Assembly (NCBI GenBank): GCA_001515185.1
Contig: LQHI01000051.1
Location: forward strand, 1-6,186
Length of the DNA: 6,186 bases
Reading direction: 5' to 3'
Source: Hadesarchaea archaeon DG-33
GTDB lineage: Archaea > Hadarchaeota > Hadarchaeia > Hadarchaeales > Hadarchaeaceae
The notes under the pieces were generated by a model that was given only the letters and a program-made list of their open reading frames with translations, searched no databases and was not told the DNA's origin. Positions within the stretch are counted from its first letter, which is position 1. Each line of letters begins with the position of its first letter. This document shows positions 1 to 5,593 of the stretch, in pieces. A program made the translations under genes and the position numbers.

Positions 1-948
1 CTTCACCGCACGAATGGCGTCAATAACCACACCGGCGCTGTTCGGGGAGTCCTCGACTGAGAGCTTCACGTCTATGGCGAGTGGCACATCCCCGAACTTT
101 CGTCCCCGCATGTGGATGTAGCACACTTTATTGTCCTTGAGGAATGGAACATAATCGCTGGGGCCGATTCTAAGTGGTACTTCGTAGGGCACTTGACTCG
201 AAACGGCTTCTGTCTTGCTCACGCGCTTAGAGCTCAGGCGCTCCTGCTCAAGCATGTTCAAAAAATCACAATTTCCGCCTATGTTCAGCTGGTAACTCTC
301 TTCCAGCTTAACCCCGCGGTCGATTAGCAGTCTCGCGAGCATACGGTGCAGGATTGTCGCTCCAACTTGAGACTTGATGTCGTCGCCTGCGCAAGGCACC
401 TTAGCGTCTTCAAACCGCTTGCCCCATTCTTTATTCGATACTAGAAACTCGGGAATGCAATTTATGTATCCGACCCCTGTCTCAATCGCTTGTTGAGCAT
501 AATAACGCGAAGCCTCGTAACTCCCCACTGGCAGGTAGCTGATTAGAACATCAGCGCCTGCGTCCTCCAGTACTTTTGCGACCTCGGCGGGCTTCTGTGT
601 TGAATCTACTGGAACCACAGGCTTCAGATATCTGCCGAGGCCATCTAGCACCGGTCCTTTTGTGACCTCAACTCCCAGCTTAACTCCCAGCTTCGGGACA
701 TCGCTGAATTTGATTGTGCAGTTGGGGGGTGAAAAGATAGCGTCTGCCAAGTCCTTCCCCACTTTGTTTGCGTCAACGTCAAAGGCCGCGACGAACTCGA
801 TGTCCCGAATGTGGTAGCCACCGAAGTTCACGTGCATCAAACCTGGGACGAACTGATCCTCGCGCGCATTCTTGTAGTACTCAACACCTTGCACCAATGA
901 CGATGCGCAGTTGCCCACACCCACGATTGCCACTTTTATTTTAGACAT
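1..948 (-). CDS. ino1: myo-inositol-1-phosphate synthase, 3' end cut by window
   Basis: This enzyme makes 1L-myo-inositol 1-phosphate from glucose 6-phosphate with NAD, in the cytoplasm. I read 316 residues on the minus strand; the frame is open to the window edge, and roughly the last 50 residues are missing compared with the family. It resembles the Mycobacterium Ino1 type rather than the Archaeoglobus type. Visible motifs: Rossmann NAD loop GVGNCASS (residues 10-17), AFDVD (55-59), SYLPVGS (137-143), DDIKSQVGAT (189-198), LNIGGNCDFLNM (221-232), GPSDYVPFLKDNK (262-274) and SPNSAGVVID (301-310). The start lies in a double ATG (951 or 948); a weak GGCGAT sits just before it. It begins 32 bases after the nuclease-like gene ends, so the two are probably cotranscribed. 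Residues 87-94 contain a doubled KLGV from a 12-base tandem repeat. The product probably feeds the lipid synthase at 1754-2344. Confidence 0.95.
   Translation of the reverse strand, partial: MSKIKVAIVGVGNCASSLVQGVEYYKNAREDQFVPGLMHVNFGGYHIRDIEFVAAFDVDANKVGKDLADAIFSPPNCTIKFSDVPKLGVKLGVEVTKGPVLDGLGRYLKPVVPVDSTQKPAEVAKVLEDAGADVLISYLPVGSYEASRYYAQQAIETGVGYINCIPEFLVSNKEWGKRFEDAKVPCAGDDIKSQVGATILHRMLARLLIDRGVKLEESYQLNIGGNCDFLNMLEQERLSSKRVSKTEAVSSQVPYEVPLRIGPSDYVPFLKDNKVCYIHMRGRKFGDVPLAIDVKLSVEDSPNSAGVVIDAIRAVK
670..693. repeat. exact 12-base tandem duplication inside ino1
   Basis: The plus strand reads aactcccagctt twice in a row with no mismatch (670-681 and 682-693). It is in frame with ino1 on the minus strand and encodes KLGV-KLGV. 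From memory of the mycobacterial Ino1 sequence, the segment between the DV and the GP residues here is four residues longer, which is exactly one repeat unit. That suggests a recent in-frame slippage duplication. Confidence 0.85.
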
Positions 949-980
949 CATATCGCCCCGTTGTTCGGTCACCCGACGAT

Positions 981-1361
981 TTAGAGAACTTCCTTTAGCA
1001 TGAGAAGATAAAACTTTCCGTCCATCTCGCATGCGAAACCCACATCGTTTGTCTTGCTCTGATAGTCAAGCAAGTTTTTCAGCTGCGAACTCCGGATAAG
1101 ATAATTGCGACCTGTCTTAACGTCTATGAAGAGTTTCTTTCCGTTTCTTCCAGCTTGTATGTCAATCGCCTTCTTCACGTTAACGGGCTCCACTCTCCAA
1201 CCGCGAAAAGCAAGCAGTTCCGCCAATTTTGCCGCCGACCGCTCCCACTTGCGGGCCTTAGTTTCTCCCAACATGCGAAGGCAAGAGGGGCATCTCTTGC
1301 TTTTCCCTCTAGGTTTCCACTCGTAGCCACAACTTTGACATCGTATTGTTGTTACAACCAT
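981..1361 (-). CDS. zinc ribbon plus PD-(D/E)XK nuclease-like protein
   Basis: A 126-residue protein that I do not recognise by name. The N-terminus holds a four-cysteine ribbon, C8-x2-C11 and C24-x2-C27, with the archaeal-looking context CGYEWKPRG. Residues 36-126 look like a small restriction-endonuclease-fold domain laid out as in the archaeal Holliday junction resolvase Hjc: E40 in KWER, GWRV (54-57), D67 in AIDIQA, D80-V-K82 in FIDVKTG, then Q93 in the SSQL segment. The nuclease call rests on motif order only; cleavage activity and a Holliday-junction substrate are inference. The start ATG has GGTTGA upstream with a short spacer, and a BRE/TATA-like element lies about 35 bases upstream. 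It is followed after 32 bases by ino1 on the same strand and diverges from the PadR gene. It could also be a non-catalytic DNA-binding member of the fold. Confidence 0.8.
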   Translation of the reverse strand: MVVTTIRCQSCGYEWKPRGKSKRCPSCLRMLGETKARKWERSAAKLAELLAFRGWRVEPVNVKKAIDIQAGRNGKKLFIDVKTGRNYLIRSSQLKNLLDYQSKTNDVGFACEMDGKFYLLMLKEVL

Positions 1362-1392
1362 ATTTCAACCTAGGAAATATCTCGGGGAATTT

Positions 1393-1411
1393 ACTATTTA
1401 AGCTTTCCGGC
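1393..1411. promoter_or_regulatory. near-symmetric TATA element, shared divergent promoter
   Basis: On the minus strand the bases read CGGAAAGCTTAAATAG: a purine-rich BRE-like stretch followed by a TATA-like box. A start of transcription about 25 bases on (near 1372) would give a leader of about 10 bases for the nuclease-like gene at 1361. The plus strand of the same element reads CTATTTAAG and could place a start near 1424, serving the PadR gene. The minus-strand reading is the better match. That one box serves both directions is inference. A regulator bound here would control both sides. Confidence 0.45.
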
Positions 1412-1447
1412 TGAAACAAAGTGGGTTTTCCTGTGGCTATAGCGAGA

Positions 1448-1747
1448 ATGAAAAAGAAGACGACCGCTGAACTGGTCTGGCCCTACTTCCTGAAGTTGCT
1501 GAAAGAGCGCCCGATGTATGGGTACGAGCTGCGACAGGAGACGCAAAAACGATTCGGGTGGAAACCACCTACCGTTACCTCCTATGTTGTGCTCTACCGC
1601 CTCCAACGCAAGGGCTATGTGACTAAGGAGTGGCGCGAACAGCGAGGAAAGCCCGCACGCAAATACTACAAAATAACAAAGAAAGGCGAGAAGTTGCTCG
1701 AGGAAGGCAAAAAATACCTGAAGGAACTTTACTCGAAACTTTCCTGA
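1448..1747 (+). CDS. PadR-family winged-helix transcriptional regulator
   Basis: A 99-residue DNA-binding protein of the PadR type. The N-terminal helix and LLKERPMYGYEL (17-28) are typical, followed by the recognition part VTSYVVLYRLQRKGYVT (43-59) and the wing with RKYYKITKKGEKLL (71-84); a short charged helix follows that would dimerise. No ligand-binding domain is present. I chose ATG 1448 because family members begin close to the first helix; the frame extends to a GTG at 1421, adding nine unconvincing residues. There is no clear ribosome site, so a short-leader or leaderless message is likely. It diverges from the nuclease-ino1 pair and ends 6 bases from the stop of the convergent lipid synthase, so autoregulation or control of the lipid genes is plausible but unproven. 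Confidence 0.88.
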   Translation: MKKKTTAELVWPYFLKLLKERPMYGYELRQETQKRFGWKPPTVTSYVVLYRLQRKGYVTKEWREQRGKPARKYYKITKKGEKLLEEGKKYLKELYSKLS

Positions 1748-1753
1748 AGATAG

Positions 1754-2344
1754 CTAGGATAATCGAATTTTTGCAGCAAACAACCTCTGGGCCACGGTGA
1801 GGTGGGCCAGAATCACTATTAGGACCACTGCGTATTGCGTATATCCAATCAATGCTCCGAAGGCTAGGATGAGGATCCGTTCCCCCCGCTCGGCTATTCC
1901 CACATCGAGCTTGCCCGAGCCAGCTGCCTCTGCCCTAGTGCGAGTGTAGCTGACCATCAGGCTTCCAAAGATGGCTAGAATTCCCCACGCCCAACCAGGC
2001 AGAAAACCCACTTCAGCAAGCCGACCGTTGATGAATGCGTAAATTATGGCCACAAAAATTAAGAAATCCACATATCGATCGACTACCGAGTCGAGAACTC
2101 CCCCAAACGCCGTTTCTCTATTAATTACCCTAGCAACCGCTCCATCGATGAGATCAAAAAACCCACAGATGAGGAGGACAATCCCTGCCCAAAGTTGCAG
2201 CCCATAAGCAAAAAGGAAAGCCGCAACAACACCCACCAGCAATCCAATCAAAGTAAAGAGATTCGGGGTGAGGCCTGTCCGTGCAAATGCTTTAGCTGTC
2301 GGTTCCATTAGATGATTTACCCGATCTCGAATTCGACTCAGCAC
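1754..2344 (-). CDS. CDP-alcohol phosphatidyltransferase, probable archaetidylinositol phosphate synthase
   Basis: An integral membrane enzyme of 196 residues that moves a phospholipid group from a CDP-activated lipid onto an alcohol with release of CMP. The full signature D-x2-D-G-x2-A-R-x8-G-x3-D-x3-D is present (D64, D67, G68, A71, R72, G81, D85, D89). The SYTRTRAE (132-139) and AERGER (151-156) segments match archaeal inositol-phosphate-using members as I remember them. About six hydrophobic segments are visible (about 29-47, 50-63, 92-106, 117-133, 157-169, 171-185). With an inositol-1-phosphate synthase nearby, the best function is CDP-archaeol plus inositol 1-phosphate to archaetidylinositol phosphate; the alcohol substrate is inference. 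The start is set at GTG 2344, 9 bases after GGAGG. The frame runs open to 2524, but that extension overlaps the opposite-strand gene and looks non-protein-like. It is convergent with padR and divergent from the endonuclease IV-like gene. Confidence 0.9.
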   Translation of the reverse strand: MLSRIRDRVNHLMEPTAKAFARTGLTPNLFTLIGLLVGVVAAFLFAYGLQLWAGIVLLICGFFDLIDGAVARVINRETAFGGVLDSVVDRYVDFLIFVAIIYAFINGRLAEVGFLPGWAWGILAIFGSLMVSYTRTRAEAAGSGKLDVGIAERGERILILAFGALIGYTQYAVVLIVILAHLTVAQRLFAAKIRLS

Positions 2345-2353
2345 GGTCACACG

Positions 2354-2358
2354 CCTCC
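2354..2358 (-). promoter_or_regulatory. ribosome binding site fixing the GTG start of the lipid synthase
   Basis: GGAGG on the minus strand lies 9 bases before GTG 2344. It supports that start over the in-frame GTG at 2350 (spacer only 3) and over the longer frame starting at 2524. A weak TATA-like CTTATG at 2384-2389 (minus) would put transcription start near 2360. Confidence 0.75.
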
Positions 2359-2404
2359 AGCACAAAGGATTTTTGTCCACGGTCATAAGTGTTTTTGGGA
2401 GCGC

Positions 2405-3328
2405 ATGATATACCTTGGCCCCGCAGGCATCCCGACCGTGAGCAGGGAGCGGACGACGATAGGAGGCATAAAATGCGCGGCCGAACTCAAACTTACGGCA
2501 TTCGAGGTCGAATTCGTTAGACATGTTGGGATGAGCAACGAGACGGCGGAGGAAGCGGGAAGGGTCGCAAAGGAGCTTGGTGTGCGTTTATCGGTGCACT
2601 GTCCCTACTTTGTCAATCTCTGCTCACAAGAACCCGGGAAGCTCGAGGCCTCAAAGAGGCGCATTCTCGATTCGGCGGAGCGGGCCTTCCACCTGGGGGC
2701 TGATGTTGTGGTATTCCACCCCGGTTTCTATGGTCTCTTATCGCATGACGCAGCATTCAAGGCTGTGGAGGATGCCTGCCGAAATATGCTCGATAGAATG
2801 CGCGTAAATGGGATAAAGGGGGTTCGGCTCGGATTGGAGACCACAGGCAAAGTCAGTCAGTTCGGCAGGCTTGATGAAATCGTCAAGCTTTGTAAGGAGG
2901 TGAAGGGTTGCACGCCAGTAGTCGACTTCTCGCACATTTATGCGCGCCAAGCTGGCAGAATAAACTACGATTGGATATTCGAAAAGCTGAAGCCGCTGAA
3001 GTTGAAACATCTGCACGCGCACTTCACAAGTATGGAATGGACGCCTGCCAAAGCGCCGTGGGAAGGCAACGAACGACGTCACCTCGAGCTCAAGGTAAAC
3101 AAGCCATCCTTCGAGCCGCTCGCGCGCGAGATTCTCAAGCGAAAAGTCAACATCACTTTAATTTCCGAGTCGCCGATTTTAGAACAGGACTCGCTCGAAA
3201 TGAAGCGGGTCTTCGAAAAGTTAGGGCATGAATTTAACACGTCGAGATCCCCCCGTGTTTTTCGTCCGCCTATCTCCTCCGTGATTTCACGAGTTCGCGG
3301 TTCCGGTATCGCCCCCCGACTATGGTAA
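2405..3328 (+). CDS. endonuclease IV-like TIM-barrel protein (archaeal Nfo relative)
   Basis: A 307-residue protein of the AP endonuclease 2 / xylose isomerase-like fold. E. coli Nfo-type metal ligands can be followed: H65 (SVHCPYFVNL), H105 (VVFHPGFY), E145 (LGLETTG), D174 and H177 (VVDFSHIYAR), H206 (HLHAHF), H226 (ERRHLEL) and E255 (LISESPI). At the place where E. coli has D229 in its D-R-H motif, the sequence here is R-R-H with E223 nearby, so one ligand seems changed; archaeal relatives often differ here. Abasic-site cleavage in base excision repair is the likely role but is not certain. ATG 2405 matches the MIxxGPAGxP start of archaeal homologues, with GGGAG only 3 bases upstream. About 30 residues after GHEF (274-277) are rich in R, S and P and look unlike the family. 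It lies 60 bases from the divergent lipid synthase gene. Confidence 0.85.
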   Translation: MIYLGPAGIPTVSRERTTIGGIKCAAELKLTAFEVEFVRHVGMSNETAEEAGRVAKELGVRLSVHCPYFVNLCSQEPGKLEASKRRILDSAERAFHLGADVVVFHPGFYGLLSHDAAFKAVEDACRNMLDRMRVNGIKGVRLGLETTGKVSQFGRLDEIVKLCKEVKGCTPVVDFSHIYARQAGRINYDWIFEKLKPLKLKHLHAHFTSMEWTPAKAPWEGNERRHLELKVNKPSFEPLAREILKRKVNITLISESPILEQDSLEMKRVFEKLGHEFNTSRSPRVFRPPISSVISRVRGSGIAPRLW

Positions 3329-3363
3329 AAGTTTGGATGTCTTTCGTTAATGGGAAATACTCA

Positions 3364-3374
3364 GATATTTATTA
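3364..3374 (+). promoter_or_regulatory. TATA-like box for the COG1751-type gene
   Basis: GATATTTATTA in the 77-base gap after the endonuclease gene. A transcription start about 25 bases on would fall near 3393, just before the ribosome site at 3396. Nothing else was seen in this gap. Confidence 0.4.
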
Positions 3375-3395
3375 TTCAAAGCAGTTATTTTGTAG

Positions 3396-3401
3396 GGTGA
3401 T
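3396..3401 (+). promoter_or_regulatory. GGTGAT ribosome site that fixes a TTG start
   Basis: GGTGAT, a complement of the archaeal 16S tail, sits 4 bases before TTG 3406. There is no ATG or GTG at a suitable place in this frame, so the site decides the unusual start. Confidence 0.8.
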
Positions 3402-3405
3402 GTAG

Positions 3406-3951
3406 TTGGGAAGAATTGTTAGGAGTGATTATTACTTCGAAGAACCCGGGCCAGATAATACCAAAGATATCGTGGAGGCTTTGACAAAAAGGCTAGAGGA
3501 AACAGGAATAAAAACTGTAGTGGTTGCAAGCGATTCGGGTGAGACGGCATTGGAGCTTGGCAAGAAGATCGATGGCAAGGCCAAACTCGTCGTTATTTCA
3601 ATGGAAACCGTGGCGAAGGACGTCCGAGCCGCTCTCGAAAAAATGGGCGCTATCATCCACGAAAATTGCATTCCAGCTTTTCGAGCAAAAAATCTGGGGT
3701 ACATGAAGAACACCTATTACACGTTGGGACAGGGTTTCAAGGTCGCCGTGGAAGTTGTGGTCATGGCTACATCCGAGGGAGCTGTGAAGTCTGGCGAGGA
3801 TGTGATTGGAGTTGGGGGGACTGGCAAAGGAGCCGATACAGCATTAATTGTTAAGGCTGCACTTCCCGACGATATCTTGGGAAAAGATATCGGGAGACGA
3901 TTAGAAATACGCGAAGTTATCGCCATGCCCCTAGTCAAAAAATGGTGGTAG
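3406..3951 (+). CDS. pyruvate kinase C-terminal-domain-like protein (COG1751 type)
   Basis: A 181-residue stand-alone protein resembling the alpha/beta C-terminal domain of pyruvate kinase, without the catalytic barrel. Visible landmarks are TVVVASDSGETA (37-48), the strand LVVISMET (61-68), GFKVAVEVVVMATSEG (110-125) and the glycine-rich GVGGTGKGADTAL (135-147), which would bind a phosphate group or nucleotide. Family members of this length occur in archaea and bacteria with no known function, so I assign none. It is not a pyruvate kinase: the barrel with the active site is absent. The start is TTG with a strong GGTGAT ribosome site, and the length fits relatives. It follows the endonuclease IV-like gene by 77 bases with its own TATA-like box, so it may be a separate transcript. 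Confidence 0.85.
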   Translation: MGRIVRSDYYFEEPGPDNTKDIVEALTKRLEETGIKTVVVASDSGETALELGKKIDGKAKLVVISMETVAKDVRAALEKMGAIIHENCIPAFRAKNLGYMKNTYYTLGQGFKVAVEVVVMATSEGAVKSGEDVIGVGGTGKGADTALIVKAALPDDILGKDIGRRLEIREVIAMPLVKKWW

Positions 3952-4020
3952 ATACTGGCTCAGAGAAAATCCGTAATGCGCCTATGATAGGTGAGATAAG
4001 GGGAAAAATAAAGAAACAAG

Positions 4021-4034
4021 AAAAATATAATTAA
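4021..4034 (+). promoter_or_regulatory. BRE/TATA-like promoter for the zinc protein pair
   Basis: The purine-rich stretch AAGAAACAAG (4011-4020) is followed by AAAAATATAATTAA, a good archaeal promoter shape. The predicted transcription start is near 4053. The 91-base gap 3952-4042 holds nothing else I can support. Confidence 0.5.
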
Positions 4035-4057
4035 GTTGATTCGTGGCGGTTACATGT

Positions 4058-4276
4058 ATGCATACTGCGCGAGTGGTTGGAGAAGATGACATCATGATCC
4101 AAGTGGAGTGGGGCTGTTGCGTCGTTTGCGGGCGGGTGGCATGGCTCTATTCAGTTAGCGGGCTGACAACTCGGGCCCGCTGCTTCCAGTGCTGGCGGGA
4201 CGCCGTAAACGAGGGGCTGATTTCGGAAAAGATATACAAAAAAATTAGAGAACAAGCGAAAGAGAGCAAAGGATGA
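4058..4276 (+). CDS. small four-cysteine putative zinc-binding protein
   Basis: Not recognised. From ATG 4058 it has 72 residues. The core is C-x2-C (CVVC) and, 17 residues later, C-x2-C (CFQC), which would bind one zinc ion; the stretch between is rich in hydrophobic and aromatic residues (VAWLYSVSG). The rest is a charged helix ending KKIREQAKESKG. There is no signal peptide or membrane segment. The start is uncertain: GTG 4043 lies upstream of the predicted transcription start, ATG 4058 would be nearly leaderless, and ATG 4094 (60 residues, starting just before the cysteines) has AGATGA 4 bases upstream. The next gene begins 12 bases after the stop, so the two are likely coexpressed. It might be an adaptor or a nucleic-acid-binding zinc finger; no function can be given. 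Confidence 0.65.
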   Translation: MHTARVVGEDDIMIQVEWGCCVVCGRVAWLYSVSGLTTRARCFQCWRDAVNEGLISEKIYKKIREQAKESKG

Positions 4277-4288
4277 AAAAAGGTTATT

Positions 4289-4912
4289 GTGAATGATTAC
4301 ATGGGAATCCCAGATATTTTAAACCAACTTTATAACACGCTTCTCCCCTTCGCCGGTTTAATCTTTGTCTTAGGCCCCCTATGTTTGGCGTTTCGAAAAG
4401 CTGGTGTTTTCATCGGTTTAGGGGTAGGTTGCATAGTGAATTCGATTCTGTGGGATACATTGGATAAGATTCCATTTCTTAGCGGTCTGGCGGAAAACCC
4501 CACAGTGTTTCTTATTGTAGCGATAGTAATTCTTGCCATTTTTGCCGGGATAGGATTGACGGCAGTAGTAGTACTCGCCTTTCTGTTTTCGAGTATTGGA
4601 GGTTTATTGCTGAGCGTTTATCTATTCGGCTTTAGCACTTGGACGGTAATTGGAGGATTTGTTGGTGGCTTGATCTGGCTGTACGGCATTAGTCTACTTA
4701 TCAAAAAAGTTGCTGAAAAAGTAAAAGGGGAGGGCAAGAAAATAATAAGAGTTGAATATCGTCCCGAAAAACGTGAAATCGGCATTTGCCCTAATTGCGG
4801 GGCGGAAGTGCAAGCAGGGAATAAGTTTTGCAGTTCTTGCGGGTTGAATTTGGAACATGCTAAAAATAGAACTAAAAAAGTTGTTAAGAAAAAGTGGTGG
4901 TCGCTGCACTAA
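4289..4912 (+). CDS. multi-pass membrane protein with C-terminal zinc ribbon
   Basis: Not recognised by name. A 207-residue protein: after a short N-terminus there are about four to five hydrophobic segments (about 14-35, 38-55, 72-97, 99-115, 117-138), glycine-rich near IGLGVGC and IGGFVGGL. A basic linker (139-163) leads to a zinc ribbon, C167-x2-C170 and C181-x2-C184 (ICPNCGAE and FCSSCGLN), and a lysine-rich tail ending WWSLH. By the positive-inside rule the ribbon is probably cytoplasmic, since the linker after the last membrane segment is strongly basic. Such ribbons fused to membrane segments are common in archaea and have no fixed role. The start is GTG 4289 with AGGT nearby; ATG 4301 (four residues shorter) is a fair alternative. 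It follows the small four-cysteine gene by 12 bases, and T-tracts follow its stop. Confidence 0.8.
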   Translation: MNDYMGIPDILNQLYNTLLPFAGLIFVLGPLCLAFRKAGVFIGLGVGCIVNSILWDTLDKIPFLSGLAENPTVFLIVAIVILAIFAGIGLTAVVVLAFLFSSIGGLLLSVYLFGFSTWTVIGGFVGGLIWLYGISLLIKKVAEKVKGEGKKIIRVEYRPEKREIGICPNCGAEVQAGNKFCSSCGLNLEHAKNRTKKVVKKKWWSLH

Positions 4913-4915
4913 CTA

Positions 4916-4938
4916 TTTTTATTAAAGGTAGATTTTTT
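4916..4938 (+). terminator. paired T-tracts after the membrane protein gene
   Basis: TTTTT at 4916-4920 and TTTTTT at 4933-4938 follow the stop at 4912 with no hairpin, the usual form of archaeal intrinsic termination. They lie in the 30-base convergent gap before the hisS stop. On the minus strand the gap is A-rich, so it would not end hisS transcription in the same way. Confidence 0.5.
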
Positions 4939-4942
4939 CGAC

Positions 4943-5584
4943 TTAGGACTTACTCGCTGATTTCAACCTAGCAACTAGTTCCTGCCGTGGCACTTGCACT
5001 TGATCGCCAGTATGCATTTCTCGAAGGGTGACCCTGCCAGCTGCCAAGTCTTTAGTACCGACTATGATTGAATGTTTGGCGCCGCAAGCGTTAGCATACG
5101 CTATGGCCTTGGACAACCGTCGTCTCATCAGGTCGACATCGACGAGCAGGCCAGCTCTGCGCAGCTCCCCAACTATTTTCAAGCATTCGCTGAGCATCCC
5201 CTCGCTCGCGGGGAGAACCACGCAATCCAATCGTTCGCGCGGGACTATCATCCCTCGCTTTAAAAGGGTCCGAGCAATGCGGTCGACGCCGAACCCGACG
5301 CCGACGGCCGGGCAGGGTTCGCCCCCCAGAAGCTCGATGAGTTCGTCGTAACGGCCACCCCCTGCAACTTGAACTCCATCAACATAGAGCTCGAAAACGA
5401 AGTCTGTGTAATACTCCAGCCCGCGGGCGATTCCGAAATCTATTGTAAATTTCTCGACTCCAAACGAACGAACGTGCTCGAGGATTTCATGTAGGTTATT
5501 CAACGCTATTTTGGCTTTGGGTAAACTCGCAACAAGTTTCTCCGCCTGTTTCAACACTTTTGTGCTGCCGCGTAATGTAATCAA
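4943..5584 (-). CDS. hisS: HisRS C-terminal fragment (motif 3 and anticodon-binding domain)
   Basis: The 213-residue frame carries the histidine-binding loop ARGLEYYTDFVFE (residues 53-65), AGGGRYDEL (74-82), motif 3 GVGFGVDRI (95-103) and a complete anticodon-binding domain (about 119-207: DCVVLPAS, GELRRAGLLVDVD, ACGAKHSIIVGTKDL, RVTLREM). The TTG at 5584 is just the first possible start codon after the break, not a real start; the frame continues upstream to a stop at 5597-5599, adding CSRL. Expressed alone it would lack motifs 1 and 2 and could not charge tRNA. Confidence 0.8.
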   Translation of the reverse strand: MITLRGSTKVLKQAEKLVASLPKAKIALNNLHEILEHVRSFGVEKFTIDFGIARGLEYYTDFVFELYVDGVQVAGGGRYDELIELLGGEPCPAVGVGFGVDRIARTLLKRGMIVPRERLDCVVLPASEGMLSECLKIVGELRRAGLLVDVDLMRRRLSKAIAYANACGAKHSIIVGTKDLAAGRVTLREMHTGDQVQVPRQELVARLKSASKS

Positions 5585-5593
5585 GAGTCTTGA
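5581..5593. repeat. 13-base interrupted palindrome at the second hisS break
   Basis: TCAAGA-G-TCTTGA, a perfect 6-base inverted repeat around one base, lies exactly at the frame break between the middle and C-terminal HisRS fragments. It is too tight for a normal hairpin loop but could mark a rejoined or template-switched end. Confidence 0.55.

Noticed and set aside
112..327. Plus-strand open frame under ino1
   Set aside because: It is antisense to strongly conserved ino1 codons and has no protein-family features.
2312..2404. N-terminal extension of the endonuclease IV-like frame
   Set aside because: It runs over the start of the divergent lipid synthase; the family start MIxxGPAGxP falls at 2405.
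2345..2524. N-terminal extension of the CDP-alcohol phosphatidyltransferase frame
   Set aside because: It overlaps the start of the endonuclease IV-like gene on the other strand, is not membrane-like or family-like, and a GGAGG site fits GTG 2344.
2738..3082. Minus-strand open frame under the endonuclease IV-like gene
   Set aside because: It is antisense to conserved metal-ligand segments and has no recognisable motif.
3871..3891. Two GATATC copies 9 bases apart, able to pair
   Set aside because: They lie inside conserved coding sequence of the COG1751-type gene, and GATATC is self-complementary, so this is ordinary.
3981..4031. Tiny frame starting MIGEIRGKI, reminiscent of a RuvA N-terminus
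   Set aside because: It stops after 16 codons, has no ribosome site and overlaps the promoter-like sequence; chance resemblance.
3952..4042. Possible C/D box RNA in the gap (ATGATAG looks a little like box C)
   Set aside because: No matching box D or terminal stem was found; the gap is better explained as a promoter.
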